Positions 1-8,190 are shown, counted from the stretch's first letter. The stretch: DNA of 64,000 nucleotides from Mesorhizobium sp. M8A.F.Ca.ET.218.01.1.1 (GCF_004791165.1 NZ_SRUZ01000012.1:94367-158366), one strand, 5' to 3'. Program-made: numbers and translations. Notes: generated by a model from the letters alone, not told the origin.

Positions 1-745
1 TGATCGCATCGACAATGTGCATCGGACCATACATCCAGCCGATACGCGCTCCGCCGAGACCGATCTTGGAGAAGGTGCGGGTCATCACCACGTTCTCGGC
101 GCTGCCGGCCAGCTCGATGCCGGCTTCGTAATCGTTGCGGCGGACATATTCGGCATAGGCCGCGTCCAGCACCAGCAGCACGTTTTTCGGCAGTCCGGCA
201 TGCAGGCGACGCACCTCCTGGAACGGCACATAGGTGCCGGTCGGATTGTTGGGATTGGCCAGGAACACGATTTTCGTGCGCGGCGTCACAGCCGCCAGCA
301 TCGCATCGATGTCGGCGCGCTCGTCGGTCTCCTTGACCACGACCGGGGTGGCGCCGGCCGACTGGATGTAGATCTTGTAGACCATGAAGGCGTGTTCGGT
401 GAACATGGCCTCGTCGCCGGGCGCGAGATAGGTCTGTGCCAACAGGCCAAGGATCTCGTCGGAACCGTTGGAGCAGATGATGTTCTGCGCGTTGAGGCCA
501 TGCACCTCGGCGATCGCCTCGCGCAACCGCCTGGCGGTGCCGTCGGGATAGATGTCGAGTTTGCCGGCGACCTCACGCGCGGCCTCGATCGCCTTCGGCG
601 ACGGCCCAAGCGGGTTCTCGTTCGACGACAACTTGTAGACCTTGGCGACCCCGGCCGGCGCCGTGCTCTTGCCGGGCACATAGGCGTCTATGTCCATGAT
701 GCCCGCGCGGGGGGTTGGACGTGCCTGATCCGGTGTCTGGTTCAT
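1..745 (-). CDS. hisC: Histidinol-phosphate aminotransferase, 3' end cut by window edge
   Basis: Converts imidazole-acetol phosphate and glutamate to histidinol phosphate in histidine synthesis; a cytosolic fold-type I PLP enzyme. The first 248 codons are visible. The N-terminal segment contains the family motif KLSSNENPLGPSPKA, then SNGSDEIL, the cofactor region ANPNNPTGTY, and the Schiff-base lysine in RTFSKIGLGGARIGW near the window edge. The ATG at 745 gives a normal N-terminus (MNQTPDQARPTP). There is no strong ribosome binding site in front of it. It is divergent from metX. Related aminotransferases can also act on aromatic amino acids, but the motifs fit HisC best. Confidence 0.9.
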   Translation of the reverse strand, partial: MNQTPDQARPTPRAGIMDIDAYVPGKSTAPAGVAKVYKLSSNENPLGPSPKAIEAAREVAGKLDIYPDGTARRLREAIAEVHGLNAQNIICSNGSDEILGLLAQTYLAPGDEAMFTEHAFMVYKIYIQSAGATPVVVKETDERADIDAMLAAVTPRTKIVFLANPNNPTGTYVPFQEVRRLHAGLPKNVLLVLDAAYAEYVRRNDYEAGIELAGSAENVVMTRTFSKIGLGGARIGWMYGPMHIVDAI

Positions 746-889
746 GTCTTGCAAAATCCGTCGAAAATGCCTCCATCCGGAAGCCGCTGCGGAAATACAA
801 GCCATGGCCGGCAATGTCGAGAGGCGGCACTAGTGCCAGCCGCCGCCATTGACGGCGAGGCGGGCGGGTTCTAGAAGGGCGGTGACAGT

Positions 890-947
890 TCCGTGGTGAT
901 TTGGCCGGTCGGCTTGCAGCCACGTTAAACAATTCGCTAAAGGGCCG
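890..947 (+). promoter_or_regulatory. SAM-II riboswitch upstream of metX
   Basis: Matches the alphaproteobacterial SAM-II (metA motif) consensus closely. P1 is CGTGG (892-896) paired with CCACG (920-924). The conserved GATTTGG follows the 5' strand, and TTAAACAA with CGCTAAAG follows the 3' strand. GGCC at 903-906 can pair with GGCC at 943-946 to make the pseudoknot. This class binds S-adenosylmethionine and represses methionine genes; metX is the next gene downstream. The call is from recognised sequence and pairing, not from a covariance search. Confidence 0.88.
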
Positions 948-959
948 TTTGCGTGACGT

Positions 960-991
960 AACCGGCTTTGCGAAGGCAATGCCGGTTTTTT
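960..991 (+). terminator. Intrinsic terminator between SAM-II aptamer and metX
   Basis: AACCGGC (960-966) pairs perfectly with GCCGGTT (981-987) around a 14-base loop, followed by a run of T to 991. It lies 13 bases after the aptamer and about 90 bases before metX. This suggests that the riboswitch acts, at least partly, by transcription termination. The alternative is that it is a constitutive attenuator. Confidence 0.72.
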
Positions 992-1009
992 ATTGTCCGC
1001 TACCGGCCC

Positions 1010-1075
1010 GGACGACCGCATCGGCGCCGCGAAAATCAGCGGAGATTTTCGCAAGAAACGATGCAGCAAGAGAGA
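1010..1075 (+). repeat. Partial copy of a dispersed palindromic intergenic repeat
   Basis: Contains GCATCGGC, a hairpin GAAAATC/GATTTTC, and CGATGCAGCA. The same order of blocks occurs at 8086-8190 in front of gloB. The ATG at 1061, in frame with metX, lies inside the repeat block CGATGCAGCA, which argues for the next in-frame ATG (1082) as the true metX start. Confidence 0.6.
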
Positions 1076-1081
1076 TTAGGA

Positions 1082-2251
1082 ATGGCCGCTCTGCGCGCAG
1101 CAAGGACCAACAACGAGGTCGACAATCCGTCGAGCCTGGTGTTGCGTTTCGGACCCGACAAGCCGCTCAAGCTCGATGCCGGCACGGTGCTGTCGCCGTT
1201 CCAGATCGCCTATCAGACCTATGGCGTTCTGAACGATGCCCGTTCCAATGCCATCCTCGTCTGCCATGCACTGACCGGCGACCAGCATGTCGCCAACACC
1301 AATCCGGTGACCGGCAAGCCAGGCTGGTGGGAAGTGCTGATCGGCCCCGGCAAGATCATCGACACCAACCGTTTCTTCGTCATCTGTTCCAACGTTATCG
1401 GCGGCTGCCTTGGTTCCACCGGGCCGGCTTCGACCAACCCCGCCACGGGAAAGCCCTATGGGCTCGACCTCCCTGTCATCACCATCCGCGACATGGTGCG
1501 TGCGCAGCAGATGCTGGTCGACCATTTCGGCATCGAGAAGCTTTTCTGCGTGCTGGGCGGTTCGATGGGCGGCATGCAGGTGCTGCAATGGGCGTCGAGC
1601 TATCCCGAGCGGGTATTCTCGGCACTGCCGATCGCCACCGGCGCACGCCATTCGTCACAGAACATCGCCTTCCACGAGGTCGGGCGGCAGGCCGTGATGG
1701 CCGATCCGGACTGGCATGGCGGCAAATATTTCGAGCACGGCAAGCGCCCGGAAAAGGGGTTGGCGGTGGCGCGCATGGCCGCCCACATCACCTATCTGTC
1801 GGAAGCCGCCCTGCACCGCAAATTCGGCCGCAACCTGCAGGACCGCGAAGCGCTGACCTTCGGCTTCGATGCCGATTTCCAAATCGAGAGCTATCTGCGC
1901 CACCAGGGCATGACCTTCGTCGACCGCTTCGACGCCAACTCCTACCTCTACATGACACGGTCGATGGATTATTTCGACCTTGCCGCCGACCATGGCGGCC
2001 GGCTGGCGGACGCCTTTGCCGGCACGAAGACCCGCTTCTGCCTGGTGTCCTTCACGTCGGATTGGCTGTTCCCGACCGAAGAGAGCCGCTCGATCGTGCA
2101 CGCGCTCAACGCCGCCGGTGCCTCGGTTTCCTTCGTCGAGATCGAGACCGACCGCGGCCACGACGCCTTCCTGCTCGACGAACCGGAACTGTTTGCCGCC
2201 ATCAACGGCTTTATCGGTTCGGCCGCGCGCGCCAGGGGGCTCGGCGCATGA
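1082..2251 (+). CDS. metX: Homoserine O-acetyltransferase
   Basis: Transfers the acetyl group of acetyl-CoA to L-homoserine, the first committed step of methionine synthesis by direct sulfhydrylation. The protein has 389 residues and an alpha/beta-hydrolase fold. The nucleophile elbow GGSMGG has Ser161. The catalytic His is about residue 360 (DRGHDAF), with an Asp in SFTSDWLFPTEES before it. The start at 1082 (MAALRAARTNN) is preferred over the in-frame ATG at 1061, which lies in a dispersed repeat. It is preceded by a SAM-II riboswitch and terminator, so end-product control is expected. MetW follows, as is usual in alphaproteobacteria. Some MetX-family members use succinyl-CoA, which cannot be excluded. 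Confidence 0.93.
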   Translation: MAALRAARTNNEVDNPSSLVLRFGPDKPLKLDAGTVLSPFQIAYQTYGVLNDARSNAILVCHALTGDQHVANTNPVTGKPGWWEVLIGPGKIIDTNRFFVICSNVIGGCLGSTGPASTNPATGKPYGLDLPVITIRDMVRAQQMLVDHFGIEKLFCVLGGSMGGMQVLQWASSYPERVFSALPIATGARHSSQNIAFHEVGRQAVMADPDWHGGKYFEHGKRPEKGLAVARMAAHITYLSEAALHRKFGRNLQDREALTFGFDADFQIESYLRHQGMTFVDRFDANSYLYMTRSMDYFDLAADHGGRLADAFAGTKTRFCLVSFTSDWLFPTEESRSIVHALNAAGASVSFVEIETDRGHDAFLLDEPELFAAINGFIGSAARARGLGA

Positions 2252-2372
2252 CCCCGAAATGTTGCAGACTTTTCGGACCACGGTCATGCGTCAGACGGAA
2301 AGGCGAAGCCATGACCCAGAAAAATTGCGGACTTTTCGGACCATCGTCATGCGCCACTCAGGAGGCGAAGCC
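2248..2372 (+). repeat. Two tandem copies of a 62/63-bp palindromic repeat between metX and metW
   Basis: Unit 1 (2248-2310) and unit 2 (2311-2372) both begin ATGACCC and end GGCGAAGCC. Both contain GACTTTTCGGACCA and GTCATGCG. Each unit is itself hairpin-forming: in unit 1, ATGACC pairs with GGTCAT and CCGAAA pairs with TTTCGG. The metW ribosome binding site AGGAGG (2360-2365) lies in unit 2, where unit 1 reads GAAAGG. The two units have diverged by point changes. Confidence 0.8.
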
Positions 2373-2376
2373 ATGA
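2248..2376 (+). CDS. Possible 42-codon linker ORF between metX and metW
   Basis: The ATG at 2248 overlaps the metX stop (ATGA) and the TGA at 2374-2376 overlaps the metW start (ATGA). The reading frame stays open through both 62/63-bp repeats and is rich in Cys, Gly and Arg. It has no recognisable domain. The best guess is a by-product of repeat insertion at an original metX-metW ATGA junction. If translated, it would couple the two genes. There is no direct evidence of a functional peptide. Confidence 0.3.
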   Translation: MTPKCCRLFGPRSCVRRKGEAMTQKNCGLFGPSSCATQEAKP

Positions 2377-2987
2377 GCGTCAATGGCAGCCAGCGTGTCG
2401 ACCTTGAGGTCGTCGCCAACCTCATCCCGCCGCAATCGCGCGTGCTTGACGTAGGCTCCGGCGACGGCTCGCTGCTCGAATTGCTGCAGGAAACCAAGCA
2501 GGTCGACGGTCGCGGCCTTGAGCTTTCGCAGCGCGGCGTCAACGAATGCGTGGCGCGCGGCCTCTCGGTCATCCAGGGCGATGCCGACAAGGATCTCGAA
2601 TTCTATCCCGACAAGGGTTTTGACTTCGTCGTCCTGTCGCAGACCCTGCAGGCCACCCGCAACCCGAAGCTGGTGCTCGACGAACTGCTCCGGATCGGCA
2701 ATCGGGCGATCGTGTCCTTCCCCAATTTCGGCCATTGGCGGGTGCGCCTGTCGCTGTTCGTCAAGGGCCGCATGCCGGTGACCAAGGATCTGCCCTACTC
2801 CTGGTACGACACGCCCAACATCCACTTCTGCACCATCCGCGACTTCGTCAATCTGTGCGAGGAGCTTGGCGCGACGGTGGAAAAGGCGACCGCGCTCGAC
2901 GCCAACGGCCAGAAGATCGGCCTGTCGATGCCCTGGTGGTTCTGGAATTTCTTTGGCCAGCAGGCGGTGTTTTTGTTGAAGCGATAA
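2373..2987 (+). CDS. metW: Methionine biosynthesis protein MetW
   Basis: A 204-residue class I SAM-dependent methyltransferase-like protein that accompanies MetX in proteobacteria. Genetic work in other species supports a role with MetX in homoserine acetylation; its exact chemistry is not settled. The SAM-binding motif VLDVGSGDGSLLELL is at residues 24-38. The MetW hallmark FPNFGHWRVR follows around residue 110, then LPYSWYDTPNIHFCTI. The start has a strong AGGAGG site at 2360-2365. The gene is in the riboswitch-controlled metX transcript. Confidence 0.93.
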   Translation: MSVNGSQRVDLEVVANLIPPQSRVLDVGSGDGSLLELLQETKQVDGRGLELSQRGVNECVARGLSVIQGDADKDLEFYPDKGFDFVVLSQTLQATRNPKLVLDELLRIGNRAIVSFPNFGHWRVRLSLFVKGRMPVTKDLPYSWYDTPNIHFCTIRDFVNLCEELGATVEKATALDANGQKIGLSMPWWFWNFFGQQAVFLLKR

Positions 2988-3305
2988 GGCTGCCGTCGGC
3001 CTCCTACGCGAGGATATCCGTGGGCTTGTGCGGATGTTCCACGCCGTCGGCCAACACCACATGGACGCAACCGCCAAGAGCTTCCGCCAATTCCAGCGGT
3101 GGCAAAAGTGTTGCGGTTGAAGCGCTAGGCGCCGGAATTCACCATTCCCTTGTCGTCAGAACGACGGCACAATGGGTGACATAACAGGTTGTTTTTTGTA
3201 GCGTCGCACTTAATCCCGATGAGGGCCAGCCAGGGGGAAGTCCGATCCATTCAACCATCCTGAAGAGCTATCGGAAAGTGCATTTTCGCGCTGGAAACAG
3301 CTGAC
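2988..3305. other. Intergenic region, no clear feature
   Basis: 318 bases between metW and the glycosyltransferase gene. No convincing gene, RNA or terminator is visible. A short GTCGT/ACGAC pairing occurs near 3155-3170, and a T-run (GTTTTTTG) near 3190-3197, but the T-run is too far from the pairing to be a standard intrinsic terminator. Confidence 0.5.
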
Positions 3306-4229
3306 GTGGAGCATTTGCCCCTCATCACGGTCATCACCCCGACTCACAACCGGCGCGAAACGGTGCTCCGCGCGGTGGAAAGCGTGCTTTCTCAGAGCAT
3401 GGCGCGGTTTGAGCATATCGTCGTCGACGATGGCTCGACCGACGGGACGGAAGCGGCGCTTGCGCGCATTCGCGACCCTCGGCTGATCTATGTCGGCGCG
3501 AAATGGCGCGGCGCCAATGCCGCCAGGAATGCCGGCATCGAGCTGGCGAGGGCGCCCGTGGTGACTTTTCTTGATTCGGACGATCTCTTCCTGCCACACC
3601 GGCTCGAACGGACGCTGGCATGGTTCGACGACAATCCGGCGCTCGAAGTCCTGCTCTCCTCATATGTCTCGGTGAAGGCTGGCCGTGGCACCGCCTGCGT
3701 CAACCGCCGTGCTTTCCTCAATCCGGCGATGCTGGAGCGGGCGGTGGTTGCGCAGACGGCCTTCATCGCCGGGTCGGCGATAACGGCGAGGCGGGAAGCC
3801 TTGCTGGCCATCGGCGGCTATGACAGCGACATTCCCCGGATGCAGGACCGGGAGCTTCTGCTGCGCTTCGCACAGCGCTTCGGCGCGCAATTATCGGAAG
3901 ATATCGACTGGACGAAGCACAATTCGCAGAACTCGATTTCGGGCCGCCGGGACGGCTATATCGAAGCCTATGCGATCCTGATGAGTAAGCACCCGCACAT
4001 CGCTCGCTCTTACCCCCATGTCCCACCCTTTATGATCACGCGGCAGATCATCGCCGATATTCTCCGGGGGCGGATACCACAGGCATTTGCTGGATACATG
4101 GCCAACCGCTCGTCCGACGCGCTTGGTTATTCATTGCCGGAACTGATCGCCGGTTATCTCTACGGCCGCCGCTGGCGGCGCGGCCTCTACGACGAGGTTC
4201 GCGGGAAGTTTGGAATTCCACCGGCCTGA
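3306..4229 (+). CDS. Family 2 glycosyltransferase
   Basis: A 307-residue GT-A type enzyme expected to transfer a sugar from a nucleotide sugar to a surface polysaccharide or lipid acceptor in the cytosol. The N-terminus PLITVITPTHNRRETV is typical. The nucleotide-binding VVDDGSTDGT is at residues 39-48 and the metal-binding TFLDSDDLF at about 87-95. A possible catalytic acidic site MQDREL comes later. The start is GTG. There are no transmembrane segments. It stands alone between metW and an opposite-strand gene, so the acceptor cannot be guessed. The donor is unknown. Confidence 0.85.
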   Translation: MEHLPLITVITPTHNRRETVLRAVESVLSQSMARFEHIVVDDGSTDGTEAALARIRDPRLIYVGAKWRGANAARNAGIELARAPVVTFLDSDDLFLPHRLERTLAWFDDNPALEVLLSSYVSVKAGRGTACVNRRAFLNPAMLERAVVAQTAFIAGSAITARREALLAIGGYDSDIPRMQDRELLLRFAQRFGAQLSEDIDWTKHNSQNSISGRRDGYIEAYAILMSKHPHIARSYPHVPPFMITRQIIADILRGRIPQAFAGYMANRSSDALGYSLPELIAGYLYGRRWRRGLYDEVRGKFGIPPA

Positions 4230-4293
4230 CCTGGCGGCAGCTCAGCGATCGAGTACGGCGCGTTGCAGGGGACTGCCTGGCCCAAGGCCAGGC

Positions 4294-5106
4294 CTATCGG
4301 TCCAGTTCCGGGAAATAGGGATCCGACAGGAACCGCCTGTCCCGTTCTCCCAGAAGGCAGTCGATCGGCGCGTCCATCTCGGCGGGCATGATTTTGGGCT
4401 TGTCCTGAATGCCGCTGACTTCGAGAACCAGCTTGCGCCGGATCGCCGTTGAGAATTCGGCGGCCGCATGGATCGGCAGCACGAAGGAACCAGGTCCGCC
4501 GGTCACGCACTGCGCATAATACTGATCGAGATGGCTGAAGGTCGGTGATGGCTTGATCAGGATCGGCAGGCCGTTGATGACGATGCCCTTGGCAATGGCC
4601 GCATCGCGCGTCACAGTGACCGGCGGCCCGATATTGTTGGGGCCGTCGCCAGATATGTCGATGACGCTGCGTTCGCTCGCGAAATTGGTGCCGTCGAAAA
4701 GCTCGGCGCCGAAAGCAAGCGCGCTCGAAATCGAGGTACCGCGGAAACTCCGGAAAGGGCGGGCCGCAAGCTTGTCGGCAAAGCTGTTGGCGCTCTGCGC
4801 ACTGTCGATGATCTGCCAGCCGATGACCGCGTCATCGCGCACCGTGCCGGCCCACTCGAAATAGGCGAGCGCAATGCGCCCAGTATGGCCGGAACGGACC
4901 GCCTGGATGAAATCGGCGTGCCGCAGCGCCTCGACATAGCCGGCGCGTTGAAGGGCGAACTCGGTTTCGTCCATCGACAGCGAGATATCGACCGCCAGCA
5001 CCAGTTCGACGTCGACGGCCAGCGTATTTGGCGCCGAAGGAACCGGAGCGGCCTCGGCGCAAGCCAAGCAGGCAAGCAGGCTCATTATCTCAAGCATGGC
5101 CAGCAC
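4294..5106 (-). CDS. DUF1194 (von Willebrand A-like) exported protein
   Basis: A 270-residue protein with a short hydrophobic N-terminal segment ending near CAEAAPVPSAP that looks like a signal peptide. The VWA-type metal site appears as VLAVDISLSMDETEF (D-x-S-x-S). The conserved DISGDGPNN follows near the middle, and GTSISSALAFG supplies the threonine region. Residues are typical of the DUF1194 family, which is common in Rhizobiales and of unknown role. It is expected to bind a divalent metal and mediate protein contacts in the periplasm. It is convergent with the glycosyltransferase gene, 64 bases away. Confidence 0.85.
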   Translation of the reverse strand: MLAMLEIMSLLACLACAEAAPVPSAPNTLAVDVELVLAVDISLSMDETEFALQRAGYVEALRHADFIQAVRSGHTGRIALAYFEWAGTVRDDAVIGWQIIDSAQSANSFADKLAARPFRSFRGTSISSALAFGAELFDGTNFASERSVIDISGDGPNNIGPPVTVTRDAAIAKGIVINGLPILIKPSPTFSHLDQYYAQCVTGGPGSFVLPIHAAAEFSTAIRRKLVLEVSGIQDKPKIMPAEMDAPIDCLLGERDRRFLSDPYFPELDR

Positions 5107-5196
5107 GAGCGATGTTTCGATCGCGACATTCGCTCGCGATCACGGCGAAATAAAGCTTGTGGCAGGCGTGGCCGCCCAGTCCGAATGCCGGCCGTT

Positions 5197-7014
5197 CTAT
5201 GTCTTGCGCCGAGCGGCGACTGGCGGCGGTTCGATGGCGCCCGCCCTGACACGGGCGGGTTTCAGCGGGGGCACGCCGGTATCCTTCACGATCGTCAGGG
5301 AACGCGGGAAGAACTGATTGTTGTGCAGGCCGCGCCCGATATTGATGATCGCGGCACCTTTCAGATGCTTATCCATGAGCGACAGCACACGCCTCAGCGA
5401 CGGGCCGTCGAACGCATCCATCGCTTCATCGATGATCACCCATTTCGGCTTCCGCAAGGCAAGCCTGGCGAAGGCGAGCGATCGCTGTTCGTCATCGCCC
5501 AACTCACGCTCCCAGCGGGCCGACCGGTCGAGCGAGGATGACAGCCGCTCGAGGCCGACTTCGGCAAGCACCGCCGAAATATCGGCATCGCTTGCCGGAG
5601 CGACACCATAGGGATGGTCAAGCACCTCGCGCAGCGTACCGGCGGGGAAGTAAGGGACACGGGGCACGAAGATGGGGGCTTCTCCCGCCGGCATGCCGAT
5701 CTTTCCGCCCCCCCATGGCCACAGGCCGGCAATGGCGCGGAAGAACAGCGTCTTGCCGGCGCCGGGCTCGCCGGTGATCATCACGCGCTCGCCGACATGG
5801 ATTTCGACATGCTGGTCGGAGAGCTTCGTACAACCCGCCGGCGAGGCCACCTGGAGTTTCTCGAACGTCAGGCTGCCATTGGCGTTTTCATCGAAGGAGA
5901 TACGCTTCTCCTTGTCGTGCAGCACATCGGTTTCATCGAGCGCGATGCGGAAGTCGGCGACACGCATCAGCGTGGCACGCCAGTCGGCGATGCTGCCGAT
6001 GTTGTTGATGAACCAGCGCAACGATGAATGCACCTGGTTGAAGGCGCCGACCGCCATCATCAGCCCGCCAAAGCTGATATCGCCCGAGAAATAGACCGGC
6101 GAGGCAACCAGGATCGGGGCCACGACGGTGATCCAGCCATAGGTGTCGGTTACCCAGGAGAGGTTGATCTGGGCGGTGTAGATGCGCCGCATGGCACCCA
6201 GCACCGTGCCAAGGTCGAGTTCGAGCCGTCGCCTGGCGTCATCCTCGCCTCGGTACAGCGCGATGGCATCGACGTTCTCGTTGACGCGCACCATCGAGGA
6301 GCGCAGCTCCGCTTCGCGCGTATAGCGGTCGCTGTTGAGACGGATGAGCGGCCGGCCGACCAGCCAGCTCAGCCAGGAGGCGGTGCCGGCATAGAGGAAC
6401 GCCGCCCAGACCATGTAGCCCGGTATCGCCAGCGACAAACCACCAATGTGGAACACAAAGCCCGAGGACAGCTCCCACAGCACGCCGACGAAAGACACGA
6501 GCAGGATGAACGACTGCAGCAGGCCGACACCAAGATCGGTCGACAGGTCCGACAGATGCGCGGCATCCTGCTGCATGCGCTGATCGGGATTGACGCCGAT
6601 GGCGCCGGCATTGGCCAGCCGGAAAGCACGCGCCGGCCGCATCCACTGGTCGATCAAATCCAGCGTCAGCGCCTCGCGCAGCTTCAGCCGGATCATCTGG
6701 TTGAGCCATGTCTGGCCGATGTTGAGCACCAGCAGCCCGCCGGCGATCATGGCAAAGACGAGAAGCTGATGCAGGAAGGCGGCCATGTCGCGGCGCGCGA
6801 GCGCGTCGTAAAAGGGTTGGTTCCAGCGATTGAGCAGAACCTGGCCGATCGACGTCGCGACGATGACGGCCATGATGCCGGCCGACGTCCACAGCAACCA
6901 TTTGCGAACCGGCGATCCGATGAGCGCCCGTTTGATCGTCGCCACCTGATCGCGCAGGCTGCTGGCCACGGCGACCGGTTGAACGGTGGCCTGATTGTCC
7001 AGTTGATCAGCCAT
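5197..7014 (-). CDS. SbmA/YddA-like ABC transporter, fused permease and ATPase
   Basis: A 605-residue inner-membrane half-transporter. The N-terminal half has about six hydrophobic segments of the SbmA/BacA-like type (ABC_membrane_2), beginning with WLLWTSAGIMAVIVATSIG and containing LNRWNQPFYDALARRD. The C-terminal half is an ATPase with Walker A GEPGAGKT and Walker B WVIIDEAMDAFD. The signature region is degenerate (ELGDDEQRSLAFAR), as is usual here. The ATG at 7014 has AAGGA upstream and gives the family length; an upstream extension to 7137 is unsupported. The substrate is unknown. BacA relatives import peptides, YddA is uncharacterised. It probably works as a homodimer. Confidence 0.88.
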   Translation of the reverse strand: MADQLDNQATVQPVAVASSLRDQVATIKRALIGSPVRKWLLWTSAGIMAVIVATSIGQVLLNRWNQPFYDALARRDMAAFLHQLLVFAMIAGGLLVLNIGQTWLNQMIRLKLREALTLDLIDQWMRPARAFRLANAGAIGVNPDQRMQQDAAHLSDLSTDLGVGLLQSFILLVSFVGVLWELSSGFVFHIGGLSLAIPGYMVWAAFLYAGTASWLSWLVGRPLIRLNSDRYTREAELRSSMVRVNENVDAIALYRGEDDARRRLELDLGTVLGAMRRIYTAQINLSWVTDTYGWITVVAPILVASPVYFSGDISFGGLMMAVGAFNQVHSSLRWFINNIGSIADWRATLMRVADFRIALDETDVLHDKEKRISFDENANGSLTFEKLQVASPAGCTKLSDQHVEIHVGERVMITGEPGAGKTLFFRAIAGLWPWGGGKIGMPAGEAPIFVPRVPYFPAGTLREVLDHPYGVAPASDADISAVLAEVGLERLSSSLDRSARWERELGDDEQRSLAFARLALRKPKWVIIDEAMDAFDGPSLRRVLSLMDKHLKGAAIINIGRGLHNNQFFPRSLTIVKDTGVPPLKPARVRAGAIEPPPVAARRKT

Positions 7015-7150
7015 GGCCGAGATCCTTGCATTCAGTAGCGAAGCTGAAACCGGATGAAGAGAGCCGACGGCGGCAGCCCTCAAGCACTCCGCGAGCCCAG
7101 CACGACAGATAGGTCGGAAACATGCCGCGCGATGCAAGTTTCCATTGCGA

Positions 7151-7939
7151 TCACGAAGGTGTCACTTGCCGAGCCGACGATGCTGCACCCCTTCCCTCGG
7201 CCCGGCGGCCGAGCCGCGTCGCGCCATGCGGCGACAGCACCGGCATGAAGACGCGGCGAGATGCGCGCTGGGCCACCGGCACGCCTTGATAAAGCCGCTT
7301 CTGCGCTTCCACCACGATGACGCCGGAGAAGATCGGCCACAGCCGCCGGCCGGCACGCTCCAGCACATTGTGGAAGCGCATCATGAAGTGCCGCCGCGAT
7401 GGCGGGAAGAACAGGGCATCGGACCAGGCGGCCGGCGTGAAATTCGCCTCGCGCAGCAGTTCGGTGAGCTGCCCGCGTGAGAACGGCCGCCCGTTGCCGA
7501 ACGGCGTATGCTCGAAGCGCGCCCAGACACCGCGCCGGTTGGGTACCACGATGACGACGCGCCCCGCCGGCGACAGGACCCGCCAGATCTCGTTCAGCGT
7601 TTCGCGCGGGTTCTCGACATGTTCGAGCGAATGGACGAGCAGCATGCGGTCGATGCAGGAATCGACCAGCGGCAGCTCCTCGTCGAAGACCAGTGCCGTT
7701 GCCGTCGGCCCGGTCGCCGGCCAGACCACGGCGCCCTGTGTCGCCGGCATGAAGGCGAAGACCCGCTCGGCATCGGAGCCGAAGCGCTCCAGCCAGGGCA
7801 AGGTATAGCCGAGGCCGACGAGCCGCTCATTGGGCACCGCGGCCCATATCGACGACAGCGCCATGGTGATCGAGCGCTCGGCGAACCGGCCGAGCGTTGT
7901 CGAATAGAAGGAGCGAAGGTCGACGATGTCGGAATGCAT
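7151..7939 (-). CDS. SAM-dependent methyltransferase (class I)
   Basis: A 262-residue protein with a Methyltransf_11-like core: LPLVDSCIDRMLLVHSLEHV corresponds to motif II, and the following GRVVIVVPNRRGVWARFEHT to the strand after motif III. The usual glycine-rich motif I is poorly kept (PATQGAVVWPATGP), a family trait rather than damage, since the frame is intact. The gene is divergent from gloB, an arrangement known in Rhizobiales. The C-terminus is basic and low-complexity. The substrate is unknown. Confidence 0.78.
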   Translation of the reverse strand: MHSDIVDLRSFYSTTLGRFAERSITMALSSIWAAVPNERLVGLGYTLPWLERFGSDAERVFAFMPATQGAVVWPATGPTATALVFDEELPLVDSCIDRMLLVHSLEHVENPRETLNEIWRVLSPAGRVVIVVPNRRGVWARFEHTPFGNGRPFSRGQLTELLREANFTPAAWSDALFFPPSRRHFMMRFHNVLERAGRRLWPIFSGVIVVEAQKRLYQGVPVAQRASRRVFMPVLSPHGATRLGRRAEGRGAASSARQVTPS

Positions 7940-8012
7940 GTCAGGGATGTAGCCGTGATATCAGCCGGATTCAACAAAAGGCCCAAGTGGTCGGCGCGGC
8001 GGACGTCATTTT

Positions 8013-8053
8013 GACATCCCGGGATGACTATTCGCTTTGTCACCCGGGATGAC
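8013..8053. promoter_or_regulatory. Two imperfect copies of GTCATCCCGGGATGAC
   Basis: CATCCCGGGATG (8015-8026) is a perfect 12-bp palindrome. GTCACCCGGGATGAC (8039-8053) is a second, shortened version 24 bases on. They lie in the divergent spacer between the methyltransferase gene and gloB. The spacing of about two helical turns suggests paired operator sites, but a repeat-family remnant is equally possible. Confidence 0.35.
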
Positions 8054-8085
8054 ATTCACGAAGCGGCGCCCTATGTCTGCGGCGG

Positions 8086-8190
8086 TACTGCATCGGCCCG
8101 AAATCGGTTTCGATTTCGGAAAGCACGATGCAGCAGCAAAAAAATGTTAGAGCGTCCTTGTGCGTCCAGCTGGACGCACGGCGCTCTAAT
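8086..8190 (+). repeat. Dispersed palindromic repeat, complete copy
   Basis: Begins CTGCATCGGCCCGAAATCGG and contains a GAAATCG/CGATTTC hairpin and CGATGCAGCA. It ends with a nested palindrome: TTAGAGC (8147-8153) pairs with GCTCTAA (8183-8189), enclosing TGCGTCCA/TGGACGCA (8161-8168/8171-8178). The first half resembles the sequence before metX at 1010-1075. Elements like this are common between genes in rhizobia. It ends 11 bases before gloB, so it forms the 5' leader of that gene. Confidence 0.7.

Noticed and set aside
901..2376. A 491-codon plus-strand frame overlapping metX
   Set aside because: It runs in a different frame over the whole of metX and shows Arg/Pro-rich shadow composition. 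Only its last 42 codons (2248-2376) merit separate mention.
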